From Planctomycetota bacterium (lineage in GTDB: Bacteria; Planctomycetota; GCA-002687715), in NCBI GenBank assembly GCA_002683135.1, contig NYSS01000005.1, positions 166,834 through 230,833 on the forward strand: a stretch of DNA of 64,000 nt, read 5' to 3'. The notes below the pieces were generated by a model. It had not been told where the DNA came from. It made no database searches and worked only from the letters and a program-made list of their open reading frames with translations. Within the stretch, counting starts at the first letter, position 1, and each line of letters starts with the position of its first letter. The position numbers and the translations under genes were made by a program. Below, one piece after another: positions 8,501 through 16,700 of this stretch.

Positions 8501-9272
8501 GCGCTGTCGGGAAGGCCGTCGGCGGCGTGACCACCATGATCGTGTTGCGGTCCACCACCGTGACCTGGGCGGCCGGCTGGGCGCCGAACAGGATCATGGG
8601 CGGCAGCACCGTCCAGTCCGACTGGGCAAGGAAGTTGTCCCCCGTGATCGTGACGAGGGTGCCACCCGACTCCGGCCCCTCAGTGGGTGTAATGCTCGTG
8701 ATGACTGGGATCAATCCCTCCGCCTCCGGGTCGACGAGTTGGAACCGGACGGGGTTCGAGAGGAGGAGCCCCGCGCCGCCGGGCGCGTCCGCGCACACGG
8801 CCTGCATCGTCAGGGTCTGGGCGGGAGATAGCAGAGGGAACAAGGGGTCGAACAGGTGTATCGCCAGGGTCAGAGTCAGCGTGTTGGTCGGGCCCTGCAG
8901 AGGGGGACCATAGGTCGGCGCGAACGGGTCGGCGAAGGAATCGAACAAGGCAATCGGGGGAGGTGTCATCGACGTGGTGTCGATGAAGACGAGCCCTTCA
9001 GGGAACACGGATGGCGTCGGGTCGTCGAGGCCGATGTAGAGGGCGACCGGGCGCGGGATGAGTTGAGCCGGAGGCGGTGTCGTGACCGTGGGAGACGAAG
9101 ACAGCGTCACGATTAGCTGCTCGGTGCGCACGATGTTCGGCAAGGTTGTCGGTGGCGATGCCTGGCCAGCGGCGAAGCTGTTCACGTCGACGGGTACGAG
9201 GGAGATCGTGTGGGTCTGGGCGGAAAGGGTCGTCGCGAGAAGAAGGGCGACCGTGATCGTGGTGACTCTCAT
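5595..9272 (-). CDS. Very large secreted IPT/TIG and glycine-rich protein (paralogue 1)
   Basis: The 1225-residue protein has a signal peptide (MRVTTITVALLLATTLSAQ) and several IPT/TIG Ig-like domains; the clearest begin PVITSITPTEGPESGGTLV (about residue 190) and PTVTEIFPAIAVATGNTFV (about 530). The last third is rich in glycine, with runs such as GGSGGAGGGGGLAIF and GGRGGNGGGCVVLIS between beta-like hydrophobic strands. No catalytic motif is seen. It is probably exported or surface-attached. It follows a second protein of the same plan by 11 bases, so the two form an operon and probably arose by duplication. The partner of the IPT domains cannot be told from sequence. Confidence 0.8.
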   Translation of the reverse strand: MRVTTITVALLLATTLSAQTHTISLVPVDVNSFAAGQASPPTTLPNIVRTEQLIVTLSSSPTVTTPPPAQLIPRPVALYIGLDDPTPSVFPEGLVFIDTTSMTPPPIALFDSFADPFAPTYGPPLQGPTNTLTLTLAIHLFDPLFPLLSPAQTLTMQAVCADAPGGAGLLLSNPVRFQLVDPEAEGLIPVITSITPTEGPESGGTLVTITGDNFLAQSDWTVLPPMILFGAQPAAQVTVVDRNTIMVVTPPTAFPTAPPMTAACSVDVTFANNPLIAPTGAAITAPTPFLYKTGQGPAAAGFSTPTGSPEGGYARQIQGSWFLDGLTVTFTSQANPALTVTLTAPEAVAGPGGTTVDILSMPPFCTGPVDVVVDNCDGETSNAVTFTYLPLQPFHIGGTPTVTAAPELGGFTYIAINAAGTSVTLTGTNFLPPTSPLAAASTVPAGSFFPTRVFQDGVLQPAFTATSGTSIAASTSAFAATTMFRPELGFRELRLENPPCVNTGTATPISSPLCLGFTPPCVIVLQDALPPTVTEIFPAIAVATGNTFVDIRGNNFFSLQPGVTVQDFTPFAAPGGGIPAVDPTQIVVPAVQFGARFAEQVEILDEQTLRVKVPPAAFTNIATGVGVTVHNPDLQPATASLTFKYVPPLTDPTNLLDPMVPKLDSNALEAIAAGDPGAQAPGIVPMLSGGPVTAPAITVIQNPSPLRDQAQDPKSPPPGETWSYDYVFLLNTRLNGPPPGGTRRFEFDCIELPETIELVNGGFAFVPPIDPTAPALFAPGSIVTIPASVNPSNPGVVSKLRVIVKAVGYTLSADSRIQFDPADNPPLVLMSHSDLIVDGMIDCAGDAFMIEGYLNLQGVTVGGPFRVRVDRTIPPAGAGQGGRGGTWFPENRPQIPGPNFGVGPGILAGMAGFPPSGRFDSTTTAPAIRTEGTGGLGAAPIGVQSGAGGGAGHVVPGSNGTSGTSPGGLAGLSFGNTTNALPVPVVGTPNDDRFIFGANGNDFAGFSDGTAFSSGLLYGGSGGAGGGGGLAIFIPALTLGGRGGNGGGCVVLISDRLLVIGDGGAIFAQGEQGQLGVDAFPVYNGDPVIPVNLPGGGGGGAGGTVLGLAIANVCFAYGPATVCGPSMSGAPAPPSFLQVDVSSAASGPQTTPEGLMDPGVPAGGASSEGRIRFAISAQSPYGAEFTSTIDTLFDPIIPVIGPMPPGAATVPGTLYPAGYYTFPQN

Positions 9273-9283
9273 GTGCTACGCCC

Positions 9284-12277
9284 CTACCAGCCCGTGGTAT
9301 CCGCGATTGGGTTTACGACCGCCGCCCCGTCGACCTGGGGCGTCGCGATGCCCATGGCGGGCAGCGTGAAACGAATCATGCCGAGGCTGCCGGGGCCCCC
9401 GTCGTTGATCCCGATGAGGGCTCCTGGCCCCGCCAGTCCACCGCGGGCGGTGAGAACAGCGGATGCGTTGACGGCGATCCCCTGGGTCGCCTGCAGCACC
9501 AGGCCACCCCCCGCTCCTCCTCCACCTCCGGCCCCAGGCAGGGTGCCGGTGATGACGTCGAAGGCGCCGGCCGTGCCGTCCTCGCCGTCGAGGTCGATGA
9601 CGCCGTTCATCGTGATGGTGCCATCCGCGGCTATCAGGATGCCGCCGCCCCCGTTGCCGCCCGAACCTGACAGGCCAATTGATGACGCTGCTGGCCCTGG
9701 GAAGTACGGCAACGCCGTGCCGAGGCCTCCAGCCGCGCCACCGCCGCCGCCGGGCGGGTCAAAGAACTCGGTGCCGTCACCGGCGCCCGCGATGGCGAAG
9801 GGGAGGTTCGCGAAGCCGAGGGCCGCGCCGCCGAGTCCGCCGGTGGGGGTGCCGCTGAAGCCGAGGCCCATGGCGCCGGGGAATGCCATGCCGCCGCCGC
9901 CGCCGCCGCCGGGCTGGACCGGCCCATGAAAGCCGCCGAGACCGAAGTTGTTGAACGGGACAAGCGCCAGCGAGTTGATCGGTCCGAGTCCGGGGAGGCC
10001 CGAGGCCACGCCCTGGAGGAGGTCCACGTCTCCGCCTCGTCCACCGGGGCCTCCGCCTGCGGGCGGTGCTCCCGTTGCGGGTATGGGCCCCGGAGCGCTC
10101 GCGAACGAGTCGCCGGACAGGTCGATCAACCCGTCGATCACGATGTCGCCTCCGGCGCGGATGATGACCGGACCGACACCGAACGCTTCGATGATCGTCG
10201 CGACGTCGATCGTGAGGTCCTCCGTGAACTCATAGATATTCGGTATCAGGAGCACGCCGGTGTTGAGGGTCAGCGTGCCCGGACCTGGGCCGAAGGTAGA
10301 TCCGGTCGCTCCGACGAGCGAGCGGACGATCCAGAAGTCGTCGGCTGTTCCCGCCGTCGTGGCTTGCTGGCCGTCGGGGTTGCGGAGGATCGCCTCCACT
10401 TGCATGGGCAACGGCAGCCCCAGGGCGGTGAGGTTTGGCGTTGTCAGGACGAGGTTCTGATCGTCGATGATGGTGATGTTAGCGAAGGCCGACTCCAGGA
10501 TCGTCCCACCAAGGCCGCTCGCCCCCAGGAGCGTCGCGTTACTCGACGGCAGCACGGTGTCGTTGGTAAAGAACCCCGCGCCAACGACGCTGATCGACTG
10601 ACCGCCGTTCTCGCGCCCCACGTTGTTCGGTGCGATCGAGATGATCTGCGGGGCTGCCATGGCGAAATAGGTGAACCCGTTGCCGGGCTCGGTGGCGGGC
10701 ACCGCGCTGAACGTCAGGTGCGGGCTGCCGCTCGGCTCGAGGCAGGGAGGCAGGATGAGCTGCGCGTACTTGGTGCCGGCGTTGCCGATCCCGCCGCTCG
10801 TGAGCCCCGGAGGGTTGAGCCCGGGGGGCAGGTCGGGGATGAGCGCCTCGATCACGAACTGACCTGGTGCGGGCGTCTGCACCGAGACGATGGGGAGCGC
10901 CGCGCTCGCGTCGGTCCCGTCCAGGTTTGAGCCGAGGTTCACCGTCGCCAACCCCGAGCGCGAATCCAGCGCGGTGTAGGACCCCATCGCCGGACAGGTC
11001 CCGGAGATGAAGATGGTCCCGCCGCCGGTTCCCTCGACGACGTTCGGCGGGTTGATCCCGGTCACGGTGACGTTGGCGAGGAGTCCGGGGCGAAACAGGG
11101 CGAATTCGGTTGCGGGCGGCGCGAGGACCGTCTCCTTCGGGGAAGACGGGAAGTGGTCGATATTGCGGACGACCACCTCGAAGAGGCCACCTGAGAGGCC
11201 CACCGGCGGGGTGGAAAAATCGACCTGAGTGTTGGTAATCGCGGAGGGCGTGAAGGTCGTTGGGCTCCCACCTTGGCTGAACCGCACCTCGGCACCTAGT
11301 AGGAAGCCGGCGCCCGTGATCGCGACCGCGCAATTGCCCGCAGTGAGGCCCGCCTGCGGTGTCATGGAGGTGAACACCGGGGTGATCCCGGTCTGGTAGA
11401 CGAGGTACGTCGGAGCGGAGAAGTCCCCCGGGGCCGGGCTCGTCGTCGTCGTTGCGGCGGGGTTGCCCGCGTTATAGAGACCGGTCGATCCGAAGTCGAC
11501 GCGGATCAGCGCCAACCCAGCTGAGGTCGTGGGCGGCGTGGGGATAGGACCCAGAGAGGGAGGCGCTACGACCATCAGCGCGGGCAGCACCGCGGGGCCG
11601 GGGTCATTGTCGATAAGGACGACCGAGAGCGCGTCGGATTCGTTGCCGGGGGTGGTCGTCGAGAGGAAAGACACCCGCGGGACGGTCATCGTCGCGCGTT
11701 CGAGAAATCCGGCCCCACTGATGATGATGGTCGGCGCTGACCCCTCTTGCACGACCTGTACGTCAAGCGTCGTGATGGAGGGTGACGTGGGGGGCTCATC
11801 GACGATGATGTCGACGCTGTTCGAGAACGCCATGGCCTCACCGCCCGGGCTCGTGGGCTGCCCGACGACAGCTTGCAACGCGAAGCCCACAGGCAACGGT
11901 ACCGGCGCGCCGAGGTCCGGGGGAACGCGAATCGAAAACGACACGGCGCCATTGCTGTCGAGCACGAGTGGGAAGCTGCCGCCAAAGAAACCGAGGCCGT
12001 CGTAGGGCCCGAATGGTCCGATCGTGAAGGGGTCGATGCCGAGCGCCCCGCTGAAGCCAGGGACGGTCATGGGCGTGGCGAGGGGGTTGCCCATGAACAG
12101 CGTCACCGGTCTGCCGCCTCCTCCGGCCGACGAGATGGAGATGGTGAGCATCTCGGTGCGGATGAAGGGCCCCGCGCCTCCGTCGTACGCGGAGGCGACC
12201 GAGAGCGACGGCGCCTGGGCGATGAGCGGTGGGCAAATGACGGCGCAGGTGATGAGGAGGCGAAGAGTCCGTTCCAT
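9284..12277 (-). CDS. Very large secreted IPT/TIG and glycine-rich protein (paralogue 2)
   Basis: The 997-residue protein starts at ATG 12277, where a GAGG site and a signal peptide (MERTLRLLITCAVICPPLIAQ) agree; the open frame extends 11 codons further without support. IPT/TIG-like segments include SPSITTLDVQVVQEGSAPT, PVFTSMTPQAGLTAGNCAV, GINPPNVVEGTGGGTIFI and ISIAPNNVGRENGGQSISV. A glycine-rich region then alternates GG-rich runs with short strands (residues about 730 to 950). The plan and the C-terminal pattern (DLSGDSF, GGPGGRGG, IDLDGEDG) match the downstream gene, which begins 11 bases after its stop. Function is unknown. Confidence 0.8.
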   Translation of the reverse strand: MERTLRLLITCAVICPPLIAQAPSLSVASAYDGGAGPFIRTEMLTISISSAGGGGRPVTLFMGNPLATPMTVPGFSGALGIDPFTIGPFGPYDGLGFFGGSFPLVLDSNGAVSFSIRVPPDLGAPVPLPVGFALQAVVGQPTSPGGEAMAFSNSVDIIVDEPPTSPSITTLDVQVVQEGSAPTIIISGAGFLERATMTVPRVSFLSTTTPGNESDALSVVLIDNDPGPAVLPALMVVAPPSLGPIPTPPTTSAGLALIRVDFGSTGLYNAGNPAATTTTSPAPGDFSAPTYLVYQTGITPVFTSMTPQAGLTAGNCAVAITGAGFLLGAEVRFSQGGSPTTFTPSAITNTQVDFSTPPVGLSGGLFEVVVRNIDHFPSSPKETVLAPPATEFALFRPGLLANVTVTGINPPNVVEGTGGGTIFISGTCPAMGSYTALDSRSGLATVNLGSNLDGTDASAALPIVSVQTPAPGQFVIEALIPDLPPGLNPPGLTSGGIGNAGTKYAQLILPPCLEPSGSPHLTFSAVPATEPGNGFTYFAMAAPQIISIAPNNVGRENGGQSISVVGAGFFTNDTVLPSSNATLLGASGLGGTILESAFANITIIDDQNLVLTTPNLTALGLPLPMQVEAILRNPDGQQATTAGTADDFWIVRSLVGATGSTFGPGPGTLTLNTGVLLIPNIYEFTEDLTIDVATIIEAFGVGPVIIRAGGDIVIDGLIDLSGDSFASAPGPIPATGAPPAGGGPGGRGGDVDLLQGVASGLPGLGPINSLALVPFNNFGLGGFHGPVQPGGGGGGGMAFPGAMGLGFSGTPTGGLGGAALGFANLPFAIAGAGDGTEFFDPPGGGGGAAGGLGTALPYFPGPAASSIGLSGSGGNGGGGILIAADGTITMNGVIDLDGEDGTAGAFDVITGTLPGAGGGGGAGGGLVLQATQGIAVNASAVLTARGGLAGPGALIGINDGGPGSLGMIRFTLPAMGIATPQVDGAAVVNPIADTTGW

Positions 12278-12571
12278 GACAGGCCTCGTGATCAGCAACG
12301 GGCGACCCAAGACGAAAGCGCAAGCTCCCGATCCCCGCGCGCCCCTTTAGCGTCCCCTTCCAGCCCGAAATGGGCAGGAAGTCCCTTTACGTATGCATCT
12401 TACGGCAGAACAGGCTGCCCAAGCAACCGGGACACCCTCAGCGGCTCATCGCGGGGCGGGGTTCCCAAAAGCCCGGTAGCCCCGAACAATGGCCGGTGCG
12501 GCTGTCATGGGGAGCGGGTGGGGCACCCGTTTCCCCCCGCCGCGCCTCAAGTTACCTGCGACCTCAACCTC
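12278..12571. other. Divergent intergenic region
   Basis: These 294 bases separate the minus IPT operon from the plus FHA-FtsZ-like gene and should hold both promoters. I see no convincing -35/-10 pair, operator repeat or small gene. The frames that cross it lack start signals and protein-like composition. Confidence 0.6.
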
Positions 12572-14248
12572 ATGGCGGAACTGCAGGTCCTCAACGGACC
12601 GCTGCAATGGAAGACTTTCAAGATATCCGGCCCGCGGTTTCTCATGGGCCGGCAGGACACCTGCCATCTCGTGCTGAACGACGGGTGGGTCTCCCGTGAG
12701 CACGCGGTGGTCATCGAGGCGTCAGCAGGCGAATACACGGTGCAAGATCTCGGCAGCGAGAACGGGATCTTCGTCAATGGGGCGCGGGTCCAGGACAGCA
12801 AGCTGAAGCACGCGGACATCTTGCGCGTGGGGCGGACGGAGATGCGCCTGTTCAACCCGACCGGCGAGGAGAGCGGCGTTGACCTGGGGGCGTTCACCCG
12901 CCCGTCGGGGGCTGGGCTGCCCGAGCCGTCGGAGGCCGCGAACCTCGACATGACCATTCACGAGCCCGGCGCGCTCAAGGTGGAGCGGCCCGACCTGCGG
13001 GATCGCGTCCGGCGTCTCGAGAAGCTCCTCAACGTGAAAGAGGAGGACAACAGTCGTCTCGCGGCAGAGAACGCGGTCCTCAAGCGCACGCTTGCCCAGG
13101 GCGGGCTGATCGACCCGGCTACAGGTCACGTCGACCTCCGACGGCTGACGACGTCCGCTCCCCGCGAGGCGCTGTCCCGGGACCTCTTGCCCCTGATCGG
13201 GAATCCGGCGTTCAGCGTTACCTGGCCGCTTTGTGACGGAGGCAGCATCGGTCAACTTGCGGCGGGGGACATCGCCCTCGGCGCGCATCGGCTCGGGATC
13301 GTGGGACTCGGGCGCGGGGGCGTTCGTATCGCGGACGCGATGCACGCCCTGGGGTGGCGGCACGTCGCGGCCGTCGCGGCCGACGCCGAGGTGATGGCGA
13401 CGGTGCCATGGGAAACGACGCTCGAGCTGCCAGCGGGCCTCGAGGATGTCGGGGCGGTGGGGGCGCTGGTCGAGGAGCGTCGCCCCGAGATACGCACCCT
13501 GCTGTCGGCCGCCTTGGGCGTGGACCGGACACTCCACCTCATCACGGTCGGGCTTGGAGGCGCCACTGGCATCGGCAGCATCCCGGTTGTTTTGGGGGCG
13601 CTCCAGGCGCTCGATCCAGACACCCCATGCGGCGTCATCCTCTCCGTCCCATCGACCGCGTCTGCGACGGCGGCTCACCGCATGGCGACGATGCGCGATG
13701 GGGTCAAGACGGTGCTGCGGCTGCACGACGCAGGGAAGATTCGCCCGTTCGTGCTGTTTGACGAGTCGCGGCTAGAGCGGATCGTAGGGGAGCAGGCCCG
13801 CTCGGCCCAAAACGCGACGATCGCGGGCCTCATAGACACAGTGGTGCGGTTGCCGGCGCTCCCGTCCATTGGCGGTGACGTCGACTCCGACGCGTTGCGG
13901 ACGTGCCTAGGGACCGAGGGGATGAGCTCATTCGGGCTCGCCGCCGCGAAGGAGACGGACGGAGCCTCAATCGGCGCTGCTTTGCGGCACGCGCTCAGTG
14001 ATGGTTGGCTGTGTTCGCGCGTCGCGCCATCCCGGGGCCGTACGACGGTTGTCCTGGCCATGATCGGTAGCGACGTTCTCGCTGAGGACGCCTCCGTGGC
14101 GAACCGTGTCGGGGCTGCGATCGAGGAGGTCTCGGAGTTGTTGCCGCAGGCGGAGGTCTCGAAAGGAATCTACGAAGATTGTGGGCAAGGAGTGCGCATC
14201 GTGGCCTGGGTCGGGGGGCTTCCTTTCCCGGAGAGTTTGGCGGTCTGA
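12572..14248 (+). CDS. FHA domain fused to an FtsZ/tubulin-like GTPase
   Basis: The 558-residue protein starts at ATG 12572, where the FHA fold begins. Residues about 5-95 are an FHA domain with G26-R27, S41-R-x-H44, N64-G and N69-G, the residues that bind phosphothreonine. Residues about 140-175 form a heptad-like coiled coil. From about 240 the chain follows FtsZ: glycine loop GLGRGGVRIAD (245-255), a tubulin-signature equivalent GGATGIG (329-335, canonical GGGTGTG), then GVILSVPSTASATAAHRM and DGVKTVL, ESRLERI, the long helix with an acidic T7-like loop DVDSD (436-440), and a second FtsZ-like C-terminal domain ending in a VRIVAWVGGLP strand. Family knowledge: GTP-dependent filament proteins. 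The fused phosphopeptide reader and the neighbouring PP2C and kinase suggest phospho-controlled assembly. Whether it hydrolyses GTP or polymerises is unknown. Confidence 0.75.
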   Translation: MAELQVLNGPLQWKTFKISGPRFLMGRQDTCHLVLNDGWVSREHAVVIEASAGEYTVQDLGSENGIFVNGARVQDSKLKHADILRVGRTEMRLFNPTGEESGVDLGAFTRPSGAGLPEPSEAANLDMTIHEPGALKVERPDLRDRVRRLEKLLNVKEEDNSRLAAENAVLKRTLAQGGLIDPATGHVDLRRLTTSAPREALSRDLLPLIGNPAFSVTWPLCDGGSIGQLAAGDIALGAHRLGIVGLGRGGVRIADAMHALGWRHVAAVAADAEVMATVPWETTLELPAGLEDVGAVGALVEERRPEIRTLLSAALGVDRTLHLITVGLGGATGIGSIPVVLGALQALDPDTPCGVILSVPSTASATAAHRMATMRDGVKTVLRLHDAGKIRPFVLFDESRLERIVGEQARSAQNATIAGLIDTVVRLPALPSIGGDVDSDALRTCLGTEGMSSFGLAAAKETDGASIGAALRHALSDGWLCSRVAPSRGRTTVVLAMIGSDVLAEDASVANRVGAAIEEVSELLPQAEVSKGIYEDCGQGVRIVAWVGGLPFPESLAV

Positions 14249-14304
14249 CGCCACGGGGCGGTCGGTACGCTATCGGGGTTGATGACGTTGGTTGGGAGAC
14301 GGGA

Positions 14305-15555
14305 ATGGACATCCTGAATCGCGCACGCGGAGCGCTGTTGGGGATGGCAGTGGGTGAAGCTCTCGGGGCTCCGTTGGACGGATTGAGTCCGGAGGAGATC
14401 GAGGAGAAGGTCGGTCGCATAGACGGCTTCCTCGATCCGGCTGATACCCAGCCGGCGTATCGGTCTGGATACTTCACTCACCGGGCGTACGAGGACGAGA
14501 CCCAGGTCGCGTTGGCGACCGCAGAGACCCTGGTCGAGGACGCGGAGCTCCAGGCAGAGGGGCTCAGGTCGCGGCTCGAAGAACTCGGTCGACCCGTCGA
14601 GGGCAACGCGTTCGGTTGCTATCGGCGAGCCCGGCGTAACTTCCGCACCGCGGTCCGGCGCATGCTTGAGGGAGCGCCGTGGCAGGAGTGTGGCGTGAAC
14701 ACCGCCGGCGCCGGAGCGGCCAGTCGAGGTATTCCGATCGGGATCTGGTACCGCGATGAGCGGGATGGACGGCTTCGCGCGAGCGTCGAGGCGACGTTGT
14801 TGACGCATCGTGATCCCCGCGCGTGCGCAGCGACGGTCAGCGTGGCTGAGGCCGTGGCTGTCGCATTGGCTGCTGAGACATCCGACGCCCTACGTCCGGA
14901 GGCTGCCGCGTCCGCCATCGCCGCTTCCTGCCGCGACGCCGAGCGGCTCATGGAAGAGGAATATTCGGAGGTCCTGTATCCGGGATACCAGCCGTACCTG
15001 CATCAGTATTCGGACTCCACTTCGTTGCTGTCAGACCTCGTGCAGCTTGACATCGGGCCCGCGTTCGAGCGCATCGTCAAGCAGGCCTCCGATAAGGGGT
15101 CTCGGCCGATCACGTCTGCGACCCGCGGTTTTTCGCTGACGGCGGTCGTGTCGTCGCTGTATCTGTTCCTCACGGGCCTCGAGTCGTTTGAGGACACCGT
15201 GCTGGACACGATCTGCGAGGGCGGCAGCGCCGATACGCTCGGCTGCCTCGTCGGCGGCCTCTCCGGGGCCCTCCATGGCGTCGATGGAATTCCCGCGGAG
15301 TGGCGCGGGTCGCTCAAGAACAATGAGCATGTCGACGCCTACGGCGCCGCCCTCGTGGGGGGGGGCGACCGAGCGGCGTTGGCGCCGCTAGCTCTCACCG
15401 AGGCGTCGGTGACGCTTCCGGCCCCGCCGGGCCTTCGCAAACGATCGAGGCGGCGCCCAGACCCTCGCCCTTCGGCTCGGGGCCGGGGTGGCGCCGGGCG
15501 CCGCAAGGGAGGTGGTGGGCCTTCTATGGGAGGTGGTCGTGGAGGCGATCGATAG
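14305..15555 (+). CDS. ADP-ribosylglycohydrolase (ARH/DraG-like) family protein
   Basis: The 416-residue protein starts at ATG 14305 behind a GGGAG site. ARH-family marks are RGALLGMAVGEALGAP (residues 8-23), YEDETQVALATAETL (62-76) and GGSADTLGCLVGGLSGALHG (306-325), then IPAEWRG. The family removes ADP-ribose from proteins or nucleic acids using two metal ions held by a Thr-Asp-Asp set and a GGDxDT motif. Here the set reads E63-D64-E65-T66 and the second motif has S308 where an Asp is usual, so metal binding may be weaker or altered. The last 40 residues are Arg/Gly/Pro-rich and look disordered. It lies 56 bases after the FHA-FtsZ-like gene on the same strand, probably co-transcribed. Confidence 0.8.
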   Translation: MDILNRARGALLGMAVGEALGAPLDGLSPEEIEEKVGRIDGFLDPADTQPAYRSGYFTHRAYEDETQVALATAETLVEDAELQAEGLRSRLEELGRPVEGNAFGCYRRARRNFRTAVRRMLEGAPWQECGVNTAGAGAASRGIPIGIWYRDERDGRLRASVEATLLTHRDPRACAATVSVAEAVAVALAAETSDALRPEAAASAIAASCRDAERLMEEEYSEVLYPGYQPYLHQYSDSTSLLSDLVQLDIGPAFERIVKQASDKGSRPITSATRGFSLTAVVSSLYLFLTGLESFEDTVLDTICEGGSADTLGCLVGGLSGALHGVDGIPAEWRGSLKNNEHVDAYGAALVGGGDRAALAPLALTEASVTLPAPPGLRKRSRRRPDPRPSARGRGGAGRRKGGGGPSMGGGRGGDR

Positions 15556-15633
15556 AATGCGGTTCCTGGACCGAACGGGGTCCGGCAGTAGGTTCGGATT
15601 GCCTAAGAGAACTCAGGGAGTTATCGGAGAGTC

Positions 15634-16689
15634 GTGAGCAGCAACGCTGTGCCGAGCCCGTCCTGGCGTAAGGACGTTGAAGTGGGAGCCCTCTCCCACG
15701 TGGGGATGGTCCGGTCCGAGAACCAGGACCATTGGGCCTGGTGGGAACCCGAAGACGACGAAGACCTGAAGGGCAAGGGCCGGGTCCTCGTCGTCTGCGA
15801 CGGCATGGGCGGCCACAACGGTGGCATCGTGGCCAGCCGCACGACGGTCGAGGCGATGCTCGAGTCGTTCGACAAGTCGGCGACCTGCAACCTCAAGCGC
15901 CTGCTATCGACAGCGATCGACAGGGGCAACGCCTTGGTTCGGACGAAGGGGCAGGAGGATCCCGCGCTTCGCAACATGGGCACGACTTGCGTCGCCATTG
16001 CTCTGCGCGGTCCCCAGGTCCAGATCGCGAACATTGGCGACAGCCGGGCTTACCGGATCCACGACGGCCAGATCGAGCAGGCGACCCGCGACCACACGTA
16101 TTTGAATGACCTCATCGAGATCGGCCTGCTTACACCAGAGAAAGCCAAGAACCATCCCGAGCGCAACATCATCACCCGTTGCGTCGGCATGGGCGACGTG
16201 GTCCAGGTGGACTTCATCACGCGACCGGCTGAGGCGGGTGACCTGTTCTTGCTTTGCTCTGACGGCTTGTACAACCACGTGGAAGATGACGAGATCTGCG
16301 AGTGCGCCTCCACGTATGCGCCTGAGGAGGCCGCGCAGAAGCTCGTCGACCTCGCAAACAGCCGCGGCGGCGAAGACAACATCACGGTCGGTATCATCCG
16401 AGTGACGGAGACACCGCCGGAGTTCGAAGTGGCCAACAGGGAACACCCTGTCGACGCGGCTGAGGACGAAGGACCCGAGACCCCGACTCCGATCATGACT
16501 ATTGGATCGGACGAGGCGACGCCTTCGATCCCGGCGCCGATTGCTGGAAACCCTGGAAACGACATCACTGCGCTGCAGCAGCAGGTGAGCATCGATCTGC
16601 CCCGGACGGGCATGAAGGGGTGGATGATCCTGCTAGCCGCCGAGCTGATCATCTTGATTATTCTCCAGGCGTTGATTTTGGGGCACTGA
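15634..16689 (+). CDS. PP2C-type Ser/Thr phosphatase with C-terminal membrane anchor
   Basis: The 351-residue protein starts at GTG 15634, five bases after GGAG. PPM/PP2C motifs occur in order: VGMVRSENQD (residues 23-32), VVCDGMGGHNGG (53-64, metal-binding Asp56 and Gly), GTTCVAIAL, IANIGDSRAYRI, ATRDHT, NIITRCVGM, LLCSDGLYNHV and NSRGGEDNITVGII with the last metal Asp. The fold ends near residue 265; a Pro/Glu-rich linker leads to one hydrophobic helix (about 329-350) at the C-terminus, placing the phosphatase domain in the cytoplasm. It ends 11 bases before a kinase-FHA gene, the usual phosphatase-kinase pairing, so it probably reverses that kinase's phosphorylation. Confidence 0.93.
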   Translation: MSSNAVPSPSWRKDVEVGALSHVGMVRSENQDHWAWWEPEDDEDLKGKGRVLVVCDGMGGHNGGIVASRTTVEAMLESFDKSATCNLKRLLSTAIDRGNALVRTKGQEDPALRNMGTTCVAIALRGPQVQIANIGDSRAYRIHDGQIEQATRDHTYLNDLIEIGLLTPEKAKNHPERNIITRCVGMGDVVQVDFITRPAEAGDLFLLCSDGLYNHVEDDEICECASTYAPEEAAQKLVDLANSRGGEDNITVGIIRVTETPPEFEVANREHPVDAAEDEGPETPTPIMTIGSDEATPSIPAPIAGNPGNDITALQQQVSIDLPRTGMKGWMILLAAELIILIILQALILGH

Positions 16690-16700
16690 GTCGACCACCA

